A stretch of DNA of 64,000 bases, from the IMG/VR virus record IMGVR_UViG_3300032289_001637, positions 1 through 64,000 of that record; one strand, written 5' to 3'. The notes below the pieces were generated by a model that saw only the letters and a list, made by a program, of their open reading frames with translations, searched no databases and was not told where the DNA came from. Both the position numbers and the translations under genes were made by a program. This document shows positions 13,512-21,017 of the stretch, one piece after another (the stretch's first letter is position 1; every line of letters starts with the position of its first letter). The stretch comes from a virus.

Positions 13512-13965
13512 TGTGAACACTCCTTATGTATTCAATTATATCAGAGCAGTAGCCATGATAGTCTAAATATTTTATTTCTTCTATAGTTCTAAATAGTTCT
13601 GGAAGAACTGCAATTGTATTTGAATTTGCTTTTGCAACTCCTGGAAATGCCCAAACAAATCTTTTACTTGTTAAAGTATAATCATCTTGATTGTGAAAAA
13701 AACAATTCAAATCTTCATCAAGAGCATACTTCAAAGACTCTTTATCCTTGCAATGGACCCACAAGCTTTCCCTACATTCATCAATAAAGTTATCATCTAT
13801 TAAATACTGTGGCTTATCGTGACCTAAAAATATTTGTCCATCTTTGTGACGAATATCAATCTCTACATCAAAACCTTTATCTATGGCTTGATAAATATAA
13901 ACTGGACTATTTTCTAGTTCTAGTTTTTTTCCAGTTAAATTTCCACGATGAGATATGTATATCAT
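13504..13965 (-). CDS. GDPD/PI-PLC-like TIM-barrel protein
   Basis: 153 residues. It opens with ISHRGNL and continues with VEIDIRHKDGQIFLGHD, the HRG, E-x-D and GHD motifs of glycerophosphodiester phosphodiesterases. It is much shorter than a full GDPD barrel (about 240 residues) but keeps the N-terminal catalytic residues. It might hydrolyse a glycerophosphodiester or a cyclic phosphate, perhaps linked to wall glycans. Coupled to both neighbours by short overlaps. Confidence 0.65.
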   Translation of the reverse strand: MIYISHRGNLTGKKLELENSPVYIYQAIDKGFDVEIDIRHKDGQIFLGHDKPQYLIDDNFIDECRESLWVHCKDKESLKYALDEDLNCFFHNQDDYTLTSKRFVWAFPGVAKANSNTIAVLPELFRTIEEIKYLDYHGYCSDIIEYIRSVHNV

Positions 13966-14564
13966 TCTGCTACCTTATTAAAATGAACATCTGCTTCTTT
14001 GCCTACATTGTCTGGAACTATTTTACACTCAAATCCTTTGTCTGTCAACCATTCACATATATCATTTACATTATTTTCAGTATTAACATATAGATCAACA
14101 GTATAAGCACCTTCACACTTTCCTTCTTTTACAATTGAAATTTTTTCTCCAAGGCTTTTTAAAACTCTAAAATCATTTCCCTGAGCATCAATCCATAAGT
14201 AATCAATTGATTCAATATTATTTTCATTAATAAATGAATCAAGCCTTACTGTTTCTACAGTAACCTTATGAGTAGTATTAAAGTCTGGTCTCCCTTTCCA
14301 TTTTTCATGTATGTCTGGAGCAAATTCATAAAGTGAAGAGCATCCCCAGTCTCCACCACCTGCTATATTGAATATTTTTTCTCCTTCTTCAACATCAACA
14401 GCTTTATCTATAAGATTAAAATTAGTATCATTCTTAAATCTATCTTTTAAATGTTCAACTAATTCTGGAGTTGGTTCAAAAGCCCATACATTATTATTTT
14501 TATCTTGAACAAATCTTTCTGTGTCATGACCATAGTTAGCTCCAACTTCAACAATAGTTTTCAT
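13962..14564 (-). CDS. FkbM-family methyltransferase
   Basis: 200 residues with a SAM-binding start (VEVGANYGHDTERF, residues about 4-17), an acidic residue in VWAFEPTPE, and DYLWIDAQGNDFRVLKSLG, which is the FkbM family signature. Such enzymes O-methylate sugars in glycans. The ATG at 14564 has CAAGGAGAAATA upstream and overlaps the upstream TAA (TAATG); a start 20 codons earlier would lie in the neighbouring gene. It likely caps a phage-made glycan. Confidence 0.85.
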   Translation of the reverse strand: MKTIVEVGANYGHDTERFVQDKNNNVWAFEPTPELVEHLKDRFKNDTNFNLIDKAVDVEEGEKIFNIAGGGDWGCSSLYEFAPDIHEKWKGRPDFNTTHKVTVETVRLDSFINENNIESIDYLWIDAQGNDFRVLKSLGEKISIVKEGKCEGAYTVDLYVNTENNVNDICEWLTDKGFECKIVPDNVGKEADVHFNKVAE

Positions 14565-15943
14565 TATTTCTCCTTGTGATTTTCTAAAAAATAATTTAAA
14601 TCTTCTGGTGTTCCAATACCCCACATTTTGTCAATCATTTTTAGCCTAATCTTCTTACCATCTTTGATTGCTTCATTGAATACTGGACACACATAAAATT
14701 CATTATTTGTTCTAACATTATTTTCTATCATTTGATTTGCATACTTAACATAGTCTGAACCATGTTTCCAAAAATAAATTCCTACCGTTGCATTATCAGA
14801 GATTGGATTCTTTTCTGCAACTTCAGATACAAAACCATCTTCACCAATCTTAGCAAATGACCACTTAGGATGTGTTGCTTTGAAAGATAAAATTCCACCA
14901 TCTGAATTACTTGCAGTAAATTCGTAAAGTGCTTCATTAGAATCCCACTCAACATACTGATCTGAGTTAGCCATTAGAAGTGGCTTTTCGCTATCAATTA
15001 AATGCTCTGCAAGTAGTGTTGTACATGCTGCACCTTCAGTCATTCCATCAACAACAACTATGTCACAATCTGGTGCAATTAAATTTAGTAACTGTTTTAG
15101 GTTGTATTTTTCATAATGTTCTTTTTGTACTAAGAAAATATAGTGAGCATCAATATTAAGATTTTCTACAACTACCTGAATCATAGGCTTACCATTGACT
15201 TCAATTAGTGGCTTTGGAAATGTGTAGCCAGCTTGAGCAAACCTTGAACCTGCACCAGCCATTGGAATAAGAACATTCATCTCTTTATTTTTCCAAGGCA
15301 CTTGTCCAGTTCTCTCTTTCTGTTCAAATTTTTTAATAAAATCTATAAACATTGTATAACTTAGATCATAAGAGTCTTTAATTGGGTATAGGTTTGCTCC
15401 AGAATTTATAGCACCTTGCCTTCCAACATGTGAGTCTTCAACAATAACCGTATCTTTTGGAAATGCTCCAAGGCTTACCATGCATTTCCAGTACATTTCT
15501 GGATGTGGTTTTGGATGCCAGACATCTTCATTGCTAACTATAAAGTCAACCAGATGTAGGACATCTATTGAATGCAAAGATTTAATTATTGTTTCTCTAA
15601 TACTATTTGATGCTATAGCAATCTTCCAACCGTTTTGCTTTAAGTAAGTCATAATATTATTAGCGACAAGGTTTCTTGGCAAATCTTCTAATAGTCTAAA
15701 AGTAGCTTCTTGCTTATTTGCCCAAACCTCATCATGCTTATCTATTGGAAGACCTTTTTCTTGGGTAAGCATGTTAAGCTTTTTTCTTGTATTAAGACCA
15801 TCATATCTTGACAAGTGTTCTGAATAGGATATCTTAAAATCCTCTCCAACAATACCTAGAGCATTATTTAAAGCCTTATAGTGTAAATCTTTAGAGTCTA
15901 TTAGAACACCATCTAAATCAAATATAACTAATTTATTACTCAT
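14564..15943 (-). CDS. HAD phosphatase fused to sugar nucleotidyltransferase
   Basis: 459 residues, two domains. Residues 1-215 are a HAD phosphatase (FDLDGVLIDSK near 8-18, IASNS near 110, KPHPEMY near 145, VEDSHVG near 168). Residues about 222-459 are an RmlA/GlmU-type nucleotidyltransferase (MAGAGSRF, FPKPLIEVNGKPM, MANSDQYVEW). The pair would remove a phosphate from a sugar bisphosphate and then activate the sugar as an NDP-sugar, or the HAD half may act separately. Fusions of this type occur in capsule and heptose pathways. It is central to the second glycan block. Confidence 0.88.
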   Translation of the reverse strand: MSNKLVIFDLDGVLIDSKDLHYKALNNALGIVGEDFKISYSEHLSRYDGLNTRKKLNMLTQEKGLPIDKHDEVWANKQEATFRLLEDLPRNLVANNIMTYLKQNGWKIAIASNSIRETIIKSLHSIDVLHLVDFIVSNEDVWHPKPHPEMYWKCMVSLGAFPKDTVIVEDSHVGRQGAINSGANLYPIKDSYDLSYTMFIDFIKKFEQKERTGQVPWKNKEMNVLIPMAGAGSRFAQAGYTFPKPLIEVNGKPMIQVVVENLNIDAHYIFLVQKEHYEKYNLKQLLNLIAPDCDIVVVDGMTEGAACTTLLAEHLIDSEKPLLMANSDQYVEWDSNEALYEFTASNSDGGILSFKATHPKWSFAKIGEDGFVSEVAEKNPISDNATVGIYFWKHGSDYVKYANQMIENNVRTNNEFYVCPVFNEAIKDGKKIRLKMIDKMWGIGTPEDLNYFLENHKEK

Positions 15944-16587
15944 CCTTGTGGACCTGCATGTCTATGCCATTTGTTATGTCTAACAATACTTTTTCCATTA
16001 CATTTCATAACATATTTATTTCTTACTCTGTAAGACCACTCAACATCTTCTTCTTCATTCCATACAAGACTTTCATCAAGTGGTTCTTCAATCATTACAT
16101 GACGCTTAACCATAAAGAATCCACCAGAAATATACATATATTGAGTTTGAGACCAATCGTTATAGTCTAAAGACCATGCTCTTCCATAACCAGGCTTATC
16201 CCAAAGAGACCAGTCCATTGGATTTCTTGCACCTGTAATTAAATATTGTGGGCAAGAGCAGATTTCCCAATCAGTTCCAAATTCAACAAAGTTTTTATAC
16301 CAATCTTTATCAAAGATATGGTAGTCATGCATTAAAACTATATTTTCATACTTAGCTTCTTTTACAAGAATATTCTTTTTTCTAGTAATCCATCTTTCTT
16401 TTACTGACTCATCAAAATTAATTTTTCTAATATCAACACCATCAATACTAGAACTATCTCCACCACCAACAAATAAAATTTCATACTCTGGGATATTAAG
16501 ATTACGAATGCTTTCTATGATCTCTTGAAGTCTCTGTTTATCTTCATAAACTGTTATAATTCCAAATGTCCATTGGATATCATTCAT
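15940..16587 (-). CDS. family 2-like glycosyltransferase
   Basis: 215 residues: a GT-A fold with a FGIITVYED first strand, ILFVGGGDSS, a DYHIFDKDWY metal-binding-like DxD/DYH site, and SGGFFMVKR plus WNEEEDVEWSYR, the ED motif typical of GT2 enzymes. It starts within the end of the ftsZ-like gene (8-nt overlap), so the two are co-expressed. Confidence 0.75.
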   Translation of the reverse strand: MNDIQWTFGIITVYEDKQRLQEIIESIRNLNIPEYEILFVGGGDSSSIDGVDIRKINFDESVKERWITRKKNILVKEAKYENIVLMHDYHIFDKDWYKNFVEFGTDWEICSCPQYLITGARNPMDWSLWDKPGYGRAWSLDYNDWSQTQYMYISGGFFMVKRHVMIEEPLDESLVWNEEEDVEWSYRVRNKYVMKCNGKSIVRHNKWHRHAGPQG

Positions 16588-17515
16588 TTACAAAGCCTGT
16601 CGCTATTACAGTTACTAGAATACCATCCTCAAGATCTGTATCTAAAACTGTTCCAAATATGATGTCAGCATCTTCATGTGCTTTTTCTGAAACTAATGAG
16701 GCTATCATGCTTACCTCAGACATTTTTACATCTCCAGAAGATGCAATTGAAATCAAAACTCCAGTTGCACCATTTAAATCTACATCAAGAATAGGACTTG
16801 TAATTGCTTCATTACCTGCAATTGCAGCACGATTATCTCCAGATGCATAACCAATTCCCATAAATGCAGATCCTGCATCTTTCATAACTCTTTTAATATC
16901 TGCAAAGTCAATGTTAATTTGACCAGGAGTTGTTACTAAATCTGATACTGCTGCTATTGCTTTTAGTAAAATGTTATCGGATTCCTTAAAGGCATCTTCC
17001 ATTGATATATCTGAATCTAGCATAGAAATAAGATTTTGATTTGGAACAACAATTAAGGTGTCAACTTCCTTGCTAAAACTATTAATTCCCTCTAAGGCAT
17101 TTATCATACGCTTCTTGCCCTCAAACCCAAATGGCGTAGTTACAATGCCTACAGTTAAAGCTCCAGCCTTTTTAGCAGCCCCAGCCACTATTGGTGCAGA
17201 GCCAGTTCCAGTTCCTCCACCCATTCCAGCCGTTACAAAAACAACGTCAGCACCTGAAACTACTTCAGAAATTTCATGAATACTATCTTTTGCCGAAAGT
17301 CTTCCTATATTTGGATCTGCTCCAGCACCAAGACCGTTAGTTCTATCTCTTCCAATATCAACTTTAACATCTGCCAAACTTGGCATTAATGCTTGAACAT
17401 CAGTATTTATTGCAATAAACTCTACGCCAGATAGACCTGATTTTATCATTCCATCTACAGCGTTAACTCCTCCACCACCACAACCAATGACTCTTATATC
17501 AATTAAATTACTCAT
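16580..17515 (-). CDS. ftsZ: FtsZ homologue lacking the C-terminal tail
   Basis: 311 residues, a true bacterial-type FtsZ. The N-terminal GCGGGGVNAV (11-20), IAINTD (35-40), the tubulin signature GGGTGTG (99-105), PNQNLL-like block (158-162) and T7 loop NIDFAD (201-206, with Asp203 and Asp206) are all present, so GTP binding, hydrolysis and polymerisation look possible. The protein stops right after the GTPase core (VTVIATGF). It has no linker and no C-terminal peptide of the D-I-P-x-F type that binds FtsA, SepF or ZipA. It could co-assemble with or poison the host Z-ring, or form its own filament. TATAAT lies 5 nt before the ATG. The gene is followed by glycosyltransferases. Confidence 0.93.
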   Translation of the reverse strand: MSNLIDIRVIGCGGGGVNAVDGMIKSGLSGVEFIAINTDVQALMPSLADVKVDIGRDRTNGLGAGADPNIGRLSAKDSIHEISEVVSGADVVFVTAGMGGGTGTGSAPIVAGAAKKAGALTVGIVTTPFGFEGKKRMINALEGINSFSKEVDTLIVVPNQNLISMLDSDISMEDAFKESDNILLKAIAAVSDLVTTPGQINIDFADIKRVMKDAGSAFMGIGYASGDNRAAIAGNEAITSPILDVDLNGATGVLISIASSGDVKMSEVSMIASLVSEKAHEDADIIFGTVLDTDLEDGILVTVIATGFVNE

Positions 17516-17520
17516 ACCTA

Positions 17521-17526
17521 ATTATA
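17521..17526 (-). promoter_or_regulatory. -10 hexamer upstream of the ftsZ-like gene
   Basis: Minus strand: AAGG-TATAAT-TAGGT-ATG. TATAAT (17526-17521) lies 5 nt from the ATG, close to the leaderless spacing seen elsewhere. No -35 is evident, and AAGG could alternatively serve as a distant ribosome site. Confidence 0.4.
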
Positions 17527-17535
17527 CCTTAAAAA

Positions 17536-17679
17536 CTATCCTATTTCTTTTCTTAAATCTGCCCACATATTTCTAGTTTCTTCTATCTTAATTATGGCAT
17601 CTAGCACTGTCATTTCCATAAGTTCATCTACATCCATGCCAATTTTTTCTGCAAATTTTATCATCTTTGTTAAAAACAT
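17536..17679 (-). CDS. small hypothetical protein
   Basis: 47 residues, amphipathic and helical, with several Met and charged residues. The ATG at 17679 overlaps the upstream TGA (TGATG). It ends 21 nt before the ftsZ-like start. Not recognised. Confidence 0.5.
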   Translation of the reverse strand: MFLTKMIKFAEKIGMDVDELMEMTVLDAIIKIEETRNMWADLRKEIG

Positions 17680-17897
17680 CAACTAAAACTATCCATTCCA
17701 ATATAAAGAGATTCTGCAAAAGAAGCATTTTCTACTGCCAAGTCAACAATATGACACTTCTTTGATCTATCTCCAAGCTGTCTACTAAGCAAGTAAGAAG
17801 TTAGTGCTTTTGAATATTTAATCACAAACTCATCAACAGTATACATTTTACTTTCATAGATAATTGTTCTTTCATCTTTTACTTCTTTATTTTTCAT
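17679..17897 (-). CDS. small hypothetical protein
   Basis: 72 residues, not recognised. It has Lys/Glu at the N-terminus and a mixed alpha/beta appearance. It overlaps the preceding gene by 11 nt and the following by the TGATG junction. Confidence 0.6.
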   Translation of the reverse strand: MKNKEVKDERTIIYESKMYTVDEFVIKYSKALTSYLLSRQLGDRSKKCHIVDLAVENASFAESLYIGMDSFS

Positions 17898-18084
17898 TTA
17901 ACATTGTCCTAACTACTTCAAGAGCCATATCAATACCACCAACTGGTAAACCTAGCTTGGCTCGTTCATCTCTAACATATTCTATCCTATTTTGCACAGA
18001 AAGTAAAGTATTACTTTTAACAAAACTATTAACAGTTTGAAGTTCTTTTACTTGATCTCTATAGTAATAATAATCATCTGACAT
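17887..18084 (-). CDS. small hypothetical protein
   Basis: 65 residues, starting with a run of four Tyr (MSDDYYYYRDQ). Otherwise helical and unrecognised. Its start overlaps the upstream stop. Confidence 0.6.
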   Translation of the reverse strand: MSDDYYYYRDQVKELQTVNSFVKSNTLLSVQNRIEYVRDERAKLGLPVGGIDMALEVVRTMLNEK

Positions 18085-18323
18085 TATAGTAAATCATCTG
18101 TTAGGTGCTCAAATTGAGGCAACGGATCAAGGTCTTGGAAAAATGTCATTTGATTATGTGGGGTAGACAAATCATCTTCTTCATAATCATCCCACACTGC
18201 TGTATACATGTCTGCATAATCATAAAGTGGCTTTTCAACTGTATGCAAAATTGCTAACATCTTTGTTGCAAACCAACGCACTATTGGTCCAGCATCTTTT
18301 TCGTGGTGTAGTTCAAATTTCAT
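18084..18323 (-). CDS. hypothetical protein
   Basis: 79 residues, acidic in the C-terminal half. The HHEKDAGPIVRWFA start is distinctive but not assigned to a family. Coupled at both ends by short overlaps. Confidence 0.6.
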   Translation of the reverse strand: MKFELHHEKDAGPIVRWFATKMLAILHTVEKPLYDYADMYTAVWDDYEEDDLSTPHNQMTFFQDLDPLPQFEHLTDDLL

Positions 18324-18502
18324 AGCTTCCTCATTCTTATTTTACCATCTGATCTATTTGACTTTATTTTTTGATTCAAATACTCATCTTCATACTTTAA
18401 ATAAAAATGAACAAATAATTTTTCATAGTCTTTTTCATCAAGAGCCCCATGTTCATCTTGATACTCTTTTAACATTTCTTTAATTTTTGCAACTAATGAC
18501 AT
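18320..18502 (-). CDS. small hypothetical protein
   Basis: 60 residues starting MSLVAKIKE. The ATG at 18502 shares bases with the upstream stop (TAATG) and has AGGAGATTTC before it; a longer frame to 18553 would run into the phosphatase gene. Charged and helical; not recognised. Confidence 0.6.
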   Translation of the reverse strand: MSLVAKIKEMLKEYQDEHGALDEKDYEKLFVHFYLKYEDEYLNQKIKSNRSDGKIRMRKL

Positions 18503-18912
18503 TAGAAATCTCCTGGGGCAACCTGTAAACATGTAAGACCAATTTCTCTCCACATGTCTACTACCTGTTGACGATCATCAATAACACAAAGTACTTCATA
18601 GAATGGGGCAATAGATTGTTTAAATATTTCTTTTTTAATTTCTGCATCTTTTCTATTGTCACCAGCTTTTCTCATATGAAGTTTTATAAAAGGTGGACAG
18701 TTTTTTGTAAGCCATAAATATGTATCAGCAAAGCATGAATCAGGTCTACCAGATAAAAATATAATCTTGTGACCAGATTTCCAAAGTGAATTTACAACTT
18801 CTATAACTTCAGGCTTAGGAGAGTCTGTTAAAACTTTTTTATAATCAAATATATGTCTGTCAGTTTTTTCTGCTACTGTTCCATCAATATCAACAATTAC
18901 TACTTTATACAT
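18502..18912 (-). CDS. Pnkp-type HAD phosphatase (3'-phosphatase domain alone)
   Basis: 136 residues. DIDGTVA (residues 8-14) is the HAD nucleophile motif. FLSGRPDSC, the LHMRKAGDNRKDAEIK block, IDDR and the end VAPGDF line up with the phosphatase half of T4 polynucleotide kinase. The kinase half is absent. It would remove 3' phosphates (or 2',3' cyclic phosphates) from RNA or DNA ends, for example during repair of host-cleaved tRNAs, though no ligase was found here. Confidence 0.82.
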   Translation of the reverse strand: MYKVVIVDIDGTVAEKTDRHIFDYKKVLTDSPKPEVIEVVNSLWKSGHKIIFLSGRPDSCFADTYLWLTKNCPPFIKLHMRKAGDNRKDAEIKKEIFKQSIAPFYEVLCVIDDRQQVVDMWREIGLTCLQVAPGDF

Positions 18913-19190
18913 TAGCTACTCCAAGGATCAATATATTCATGCAGTATTAAAGGAGTTAATTCGCCCATCCAAGCACCCTCACAGTTATACATTATATACT
19001 CATCAGCTTCTTCCCAAGTCATATTATCACGCTCAACAAGAATTTCCATCATCTTAAGAAATGAATATGTTGCAAGTGTTGGCTGACCACATCTATTAGA
19101 AAGACCTACAAAAGCTTCTTCAAAGCCATCCATAACCATAATTTCTTCATCTGAATGAGATAAAAATTTTTCTAATTCTTCTTTATTCAT
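18912..19190 (-). CDS. hypothetical protein
   Basis: 92 residues, acidic, with a C-terminal EYIDPW. The ATG at 19190 has GGAGG 6 nt upstream and overlaps the upstream TAA (TAATG); six codons further upstream is an alternative without a ribosome site. Not recognised. Confidence 0.65.
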   Translation of the reverse strand: MNKEELEKFLSHSDEEIMVMDGFEEAFVGLSNRCGQPTLATYSFLKMMEILVERDNMTWEEADEYIMYNCEGAWMGELTPLILHEYIDPWSS

Positions 19191-19342
19191 TACCAACCTC
19201 CAATGCAATCATTTGAGTGTGTATGCAGCCAAAAATTACCTTCCATATGTTTTTTAGTTGGTGCATATAATTCCGTTCCACAAGCACGACATTCATGATA
19301 CCATTCTTCCGCAAAAAAGTCAAACTGAAATCCTTTAGCCAT
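19190..19342 (-). CDS. small zinc-finger-like protein
   Basis: 50 residues with C-x2-C (ECRACG, about residues 17-22) and a later HTHSNDC (about 40-46), a spacing suited to one zinc ion. It overlaps the neighbours by a few bases on both sides. Its function is unknown. Confidence 0.55.
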   Translation of the reverse strand: MAKGFQFDFFAEEWYHECRACGTELYAPTKKHMEGNFWLHTHSNDCIGGW

Positions 19343-19604
19343 CGTAAATTACATAACTTATGCTAGAAGAATCATTTGTATCAAGCATCTTTTGTTCTTT
19401 CATCTTTGTTCTTGCAGCATCTTCTGCATCTTCTCTTGAAGTAAACTTAATATTTTTTAGTCCACAAGGAACCTTTTCCCATTCGTTAACAGAAATTCTT
19501 CTTTGCACAGAAGCTTTCCAAAATGTTCTGTTTTTGTTTAAACTTATTACTGCACGATACTGATGTTCATTTACATTTTTTGAATCTTTTTTTATTCTAA
19601 ACAC
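19335..19604 (-). CDS. hypothetical protein
   Basis: 89 residues, basic, with a beta-rich first half (YRAVISLNKNRTFWKASVQ) and a helical second half; it resembles small double-stranded-RNA- or AP2-like folds only loosely. Not recognised. It follows the FmdB-like gene after 1 nt. Confidence 0.6.
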   Translation of the reverse strand: MFRIKKDSKNVNEHQYRAVISLNKNRTFWKASVQRRISVNEWEKVPCGLKNIKFTSREDAEDAARTKMKEQKMLDTNDSSSISYVIYDG

Positions 19605-19605
19605 T

Positions 19606-19779
19606 TTATCCTCCTGTACTATAGAAGCCTTTTCCTTTAAAGGCTATCCCTCCAACACTAAAAACTCTTTTAATGTTGCTACCGCAATCTGGACAATTTT
19701 CTGGATCAGGATCATTCATTCCTTTAAACAAATCTTTATTGTCCTCGCACTTTTCACATGCATATAAATATACTGGCAT
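19606..19779 (-). CDS. FmdB-like zinc-ribbon protein (leaderless)
   Basis: 57 residues starting MPVYLYACEKCED, then CPDCG near residue 29-33: the two C-x2-C knuckles of FmdB-type regulatory zinc ribbons. The start site of a consensus promoter falls exactly on its ATG. It heads a transcription unit that runs toward the ftsZ-like gene. FmdB-type proteins are loosely tied to gene regulation; the target here is unknown. Confidence 0.7.
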   Translation of the reverse strand: MPVYLYACEKCEDNKDLFKGMNDPDPENCPDCGSNIKRVFSVGGIAFKGKGFYSTGG

Positions 19780-19785
19780 TAATAT

Positions 19786-19814
19786 ACTCTACCAAACTTT
19801 TTGTATTTTGTCAA
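19786..19814 (-). promoter_or_regulatory. SigA-type leaderless promoter
   Basis: Minus strand: TTGACA (19814-19809), a 17-nt spacer, TAGAGT (19791-19786) preceded by TGG, then 6 nt to the ATG at 19779. It drives the block of small genes, the phosphatase and possibly ftsZ. Confidence 0.85.
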
Positions 19815-19823
19815 TATTGAAAC

Positions 19824-19841
19824 GTCCCCCTTTCGGGGGAC
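19824..19841 (-). terminator. terminator after ssb
   Basis: Minus strand: GTCCCCC, a GAAA tetraloop, GGGGGAC, then GTTTCAATATT. It has a strong 7-bp stem with a moderate T-rich tail, directly after the ssb gene and just upstream of the next promoter. Confidence 0.8.
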
Positions 19842-19847
19842 ATCCAA

Positions 19848-20258
19848 CTAAGCCCAGGGATCAGGCTCTTCTGCTCCAACTGAAACTGTTGAGTTTGAAA
19901 CATTGTTAGTTTTATTAAATGTTCCAGACTTAATTGATAAAGATGCACCAACATCAGTTGCATCAATCTCAAAGGCATTGCCCTTAGTTCCGTCTTTTCT
20001 GTCAAATTCACGGTACTTTAACTTACCATGAACGATTACTTTATTTCCTTTTGAAAGATTAGATGAGACATTTTCTGCCAGAGTTCTCCAACATACAACA
20101 TCATAAAATGCCGTGTCCCCATCTTTCCAAGTTCCATCAGAATCTTGGAATCTTTCTGTGCTTGCAATGCGAAGCTTTGCAAGAACCTTTCCTGATCCAA
20201 GATCCTTCTTTTCTGGATCTTTTACCAGGTTTCCTATTACCGTAATTGTTGTAGCCAT
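19848..20258 (-). CDS. ssb: single-stranded DNA-binding protein
   Basis: 136 residues: an OB-fold SSB (TVIGNLVKDPE near residues 6-16, LAKLRIAST, TAFYDVVCWRTLAENVSSNLSKGNKVIV-type central block). The linker is short and the acidic tip is EEPDPWA rather than the bacterial DDDIPF, so host SSB-partner contacts may be altered. It has AAGGAG before the ATG. It binds ssDNA during replication and recombination. A second, unrelated SSB-like protein lies at 38463. Confidence 0.93.
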   Translation of the reverse strand: MATTITVIGNLVKDPEKKDLGSGKVLAKLRIASTERFQDSDGTWKDGDTAFYDVVCWRTLAENVSSNLSKGNKVIVHGKLKYREFDRKDGTKGNAFEIDATDVGASLSIKSGTFNKTNNVSNSTVSVGAEEPDPWA

Positions 20259-20267
20259 TTTTACTCC

Positions 20268-20522
20268 TTATAGCTGTCTTTCATCATTATACTTTATATC
20301 TAGAATTGGGTCAAGTGTCACATTCGCACCTAAAGATTCTAAGATATTTTTTACTCTCGTCATATACTGTATACAACGAAGCCTTTCGTTGTCATTTAAA
20401 TGTCTCCAATGGCTTTCATAAAATTGGATAGCAAGAAAATGATTATAGTCTACAATTGCTATTTCAAAATCTTTTGGAGGCTTTACGCTTCTAATAGCAT
20501 GTCTCATGTTATCTGTATACAT
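20268..20522 (-). CDS. hypothetical protein
   Basis: 84 residues, alpha/beta, not recognised. It lies between whiB and ssb with a one-base overlap to whiB, so the three are probably co-transcribed. Confidence 0.6.
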   Translation of the reverse strand: MYTDNMRHAIRSVKPPKDFEIAIVDYNHFLAIQFYESHWRHLNDNERLRCIQYMTRVKNILESLGANVTLDPILDIKYNDERQL

Positions 20523-20803
20523 TAGTCACTCTCCATTGTAATTGCAGACCAGATATCAAACCAATTAGTCTTTTCTTTATGACTATTAAATTCTTTAGAT
20601 ATCTTTCCGCCCTCCAAATAAACGCCACCCCAAACACCCCATTCAGCATTACTAACTCCATATGCTAAACATTGTCTTTGTACTGGACACCTTATACACA
20701 AAAGATCTACCTTTTTTGAAACTTCTGGATTTTCTTCATATTGATCAAAGAAAAGATTTGTATCCATATTAAGGCATAGAGCTTTTTCATCAAACTTGTA
20801 CAT
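20522..20803 (-). CDS. WhiB-family Fe-S transcription regulator
   Basis: 93 residues. The four cluster cysteines are at 10, 36, 39 and 45 (C...C-x2-C-x5-C), preceded by the LFF block (17-19) and followed by the GVWGG turn (56-60), all diagnostic of WhiB. WhiB proteins bind a 4Fe-4S cluster and region 4 of the housekeeping sigma factor, and are confined to Actinobacteria and their phages. The C-terminal basic helix is short. It probably redirects host RNA polymerase or represses the host whiB2-type division regulon, as known for mycobacteriophage WhiB. Confidence 0.95.
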   Translation of the reverse strand: MYKFDEKALCLNMDTNLFFDQYEENPEVSKKVDLLCIRCPVQRQCLAYGVSNAEWGVWGGVYLEGGKISKEFNSHKEKTNWFDIWSAITMESD

Positions 20804-21017
20804 TGCCCTTCCTTAATATAGCATCTGGAATATCCCAAACACCACCAGTATTTTCAAACACAACTTTTTTGTGCCAACTAGAATCAATAAAGGCTGCGTT
20901 CTTTTTTAGACTAGCATCCTGATCTTTTTCAAGATATATAACATTCCAACCATCCCATGTTAATGATGGATTTCCACTTACAATTGATTCCATTTTATTT
21001 AAATCAGATATTTTCAT
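20790..21017 (-). CDS. hypothetical protein
   Basis: 75 residues from the ATG at 21017 (MKISDLN); an in-frame ATG at 21035 is an alternative, and neither has a strong ribosome site. It has a mixed alpha/beta pattern with a WHKKVVFENTGGVWDIP block. Not recognised. It overlaps whiB by 14 nt. Confidence 0.55.
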   Translation of the reverse strand: MKISDLNKMESIVSGNPSLTWDGWNVIYLEKDQDASLKKNAAFIDSSWHKKVVFENTGGVWDIPDAILRKGNVQV

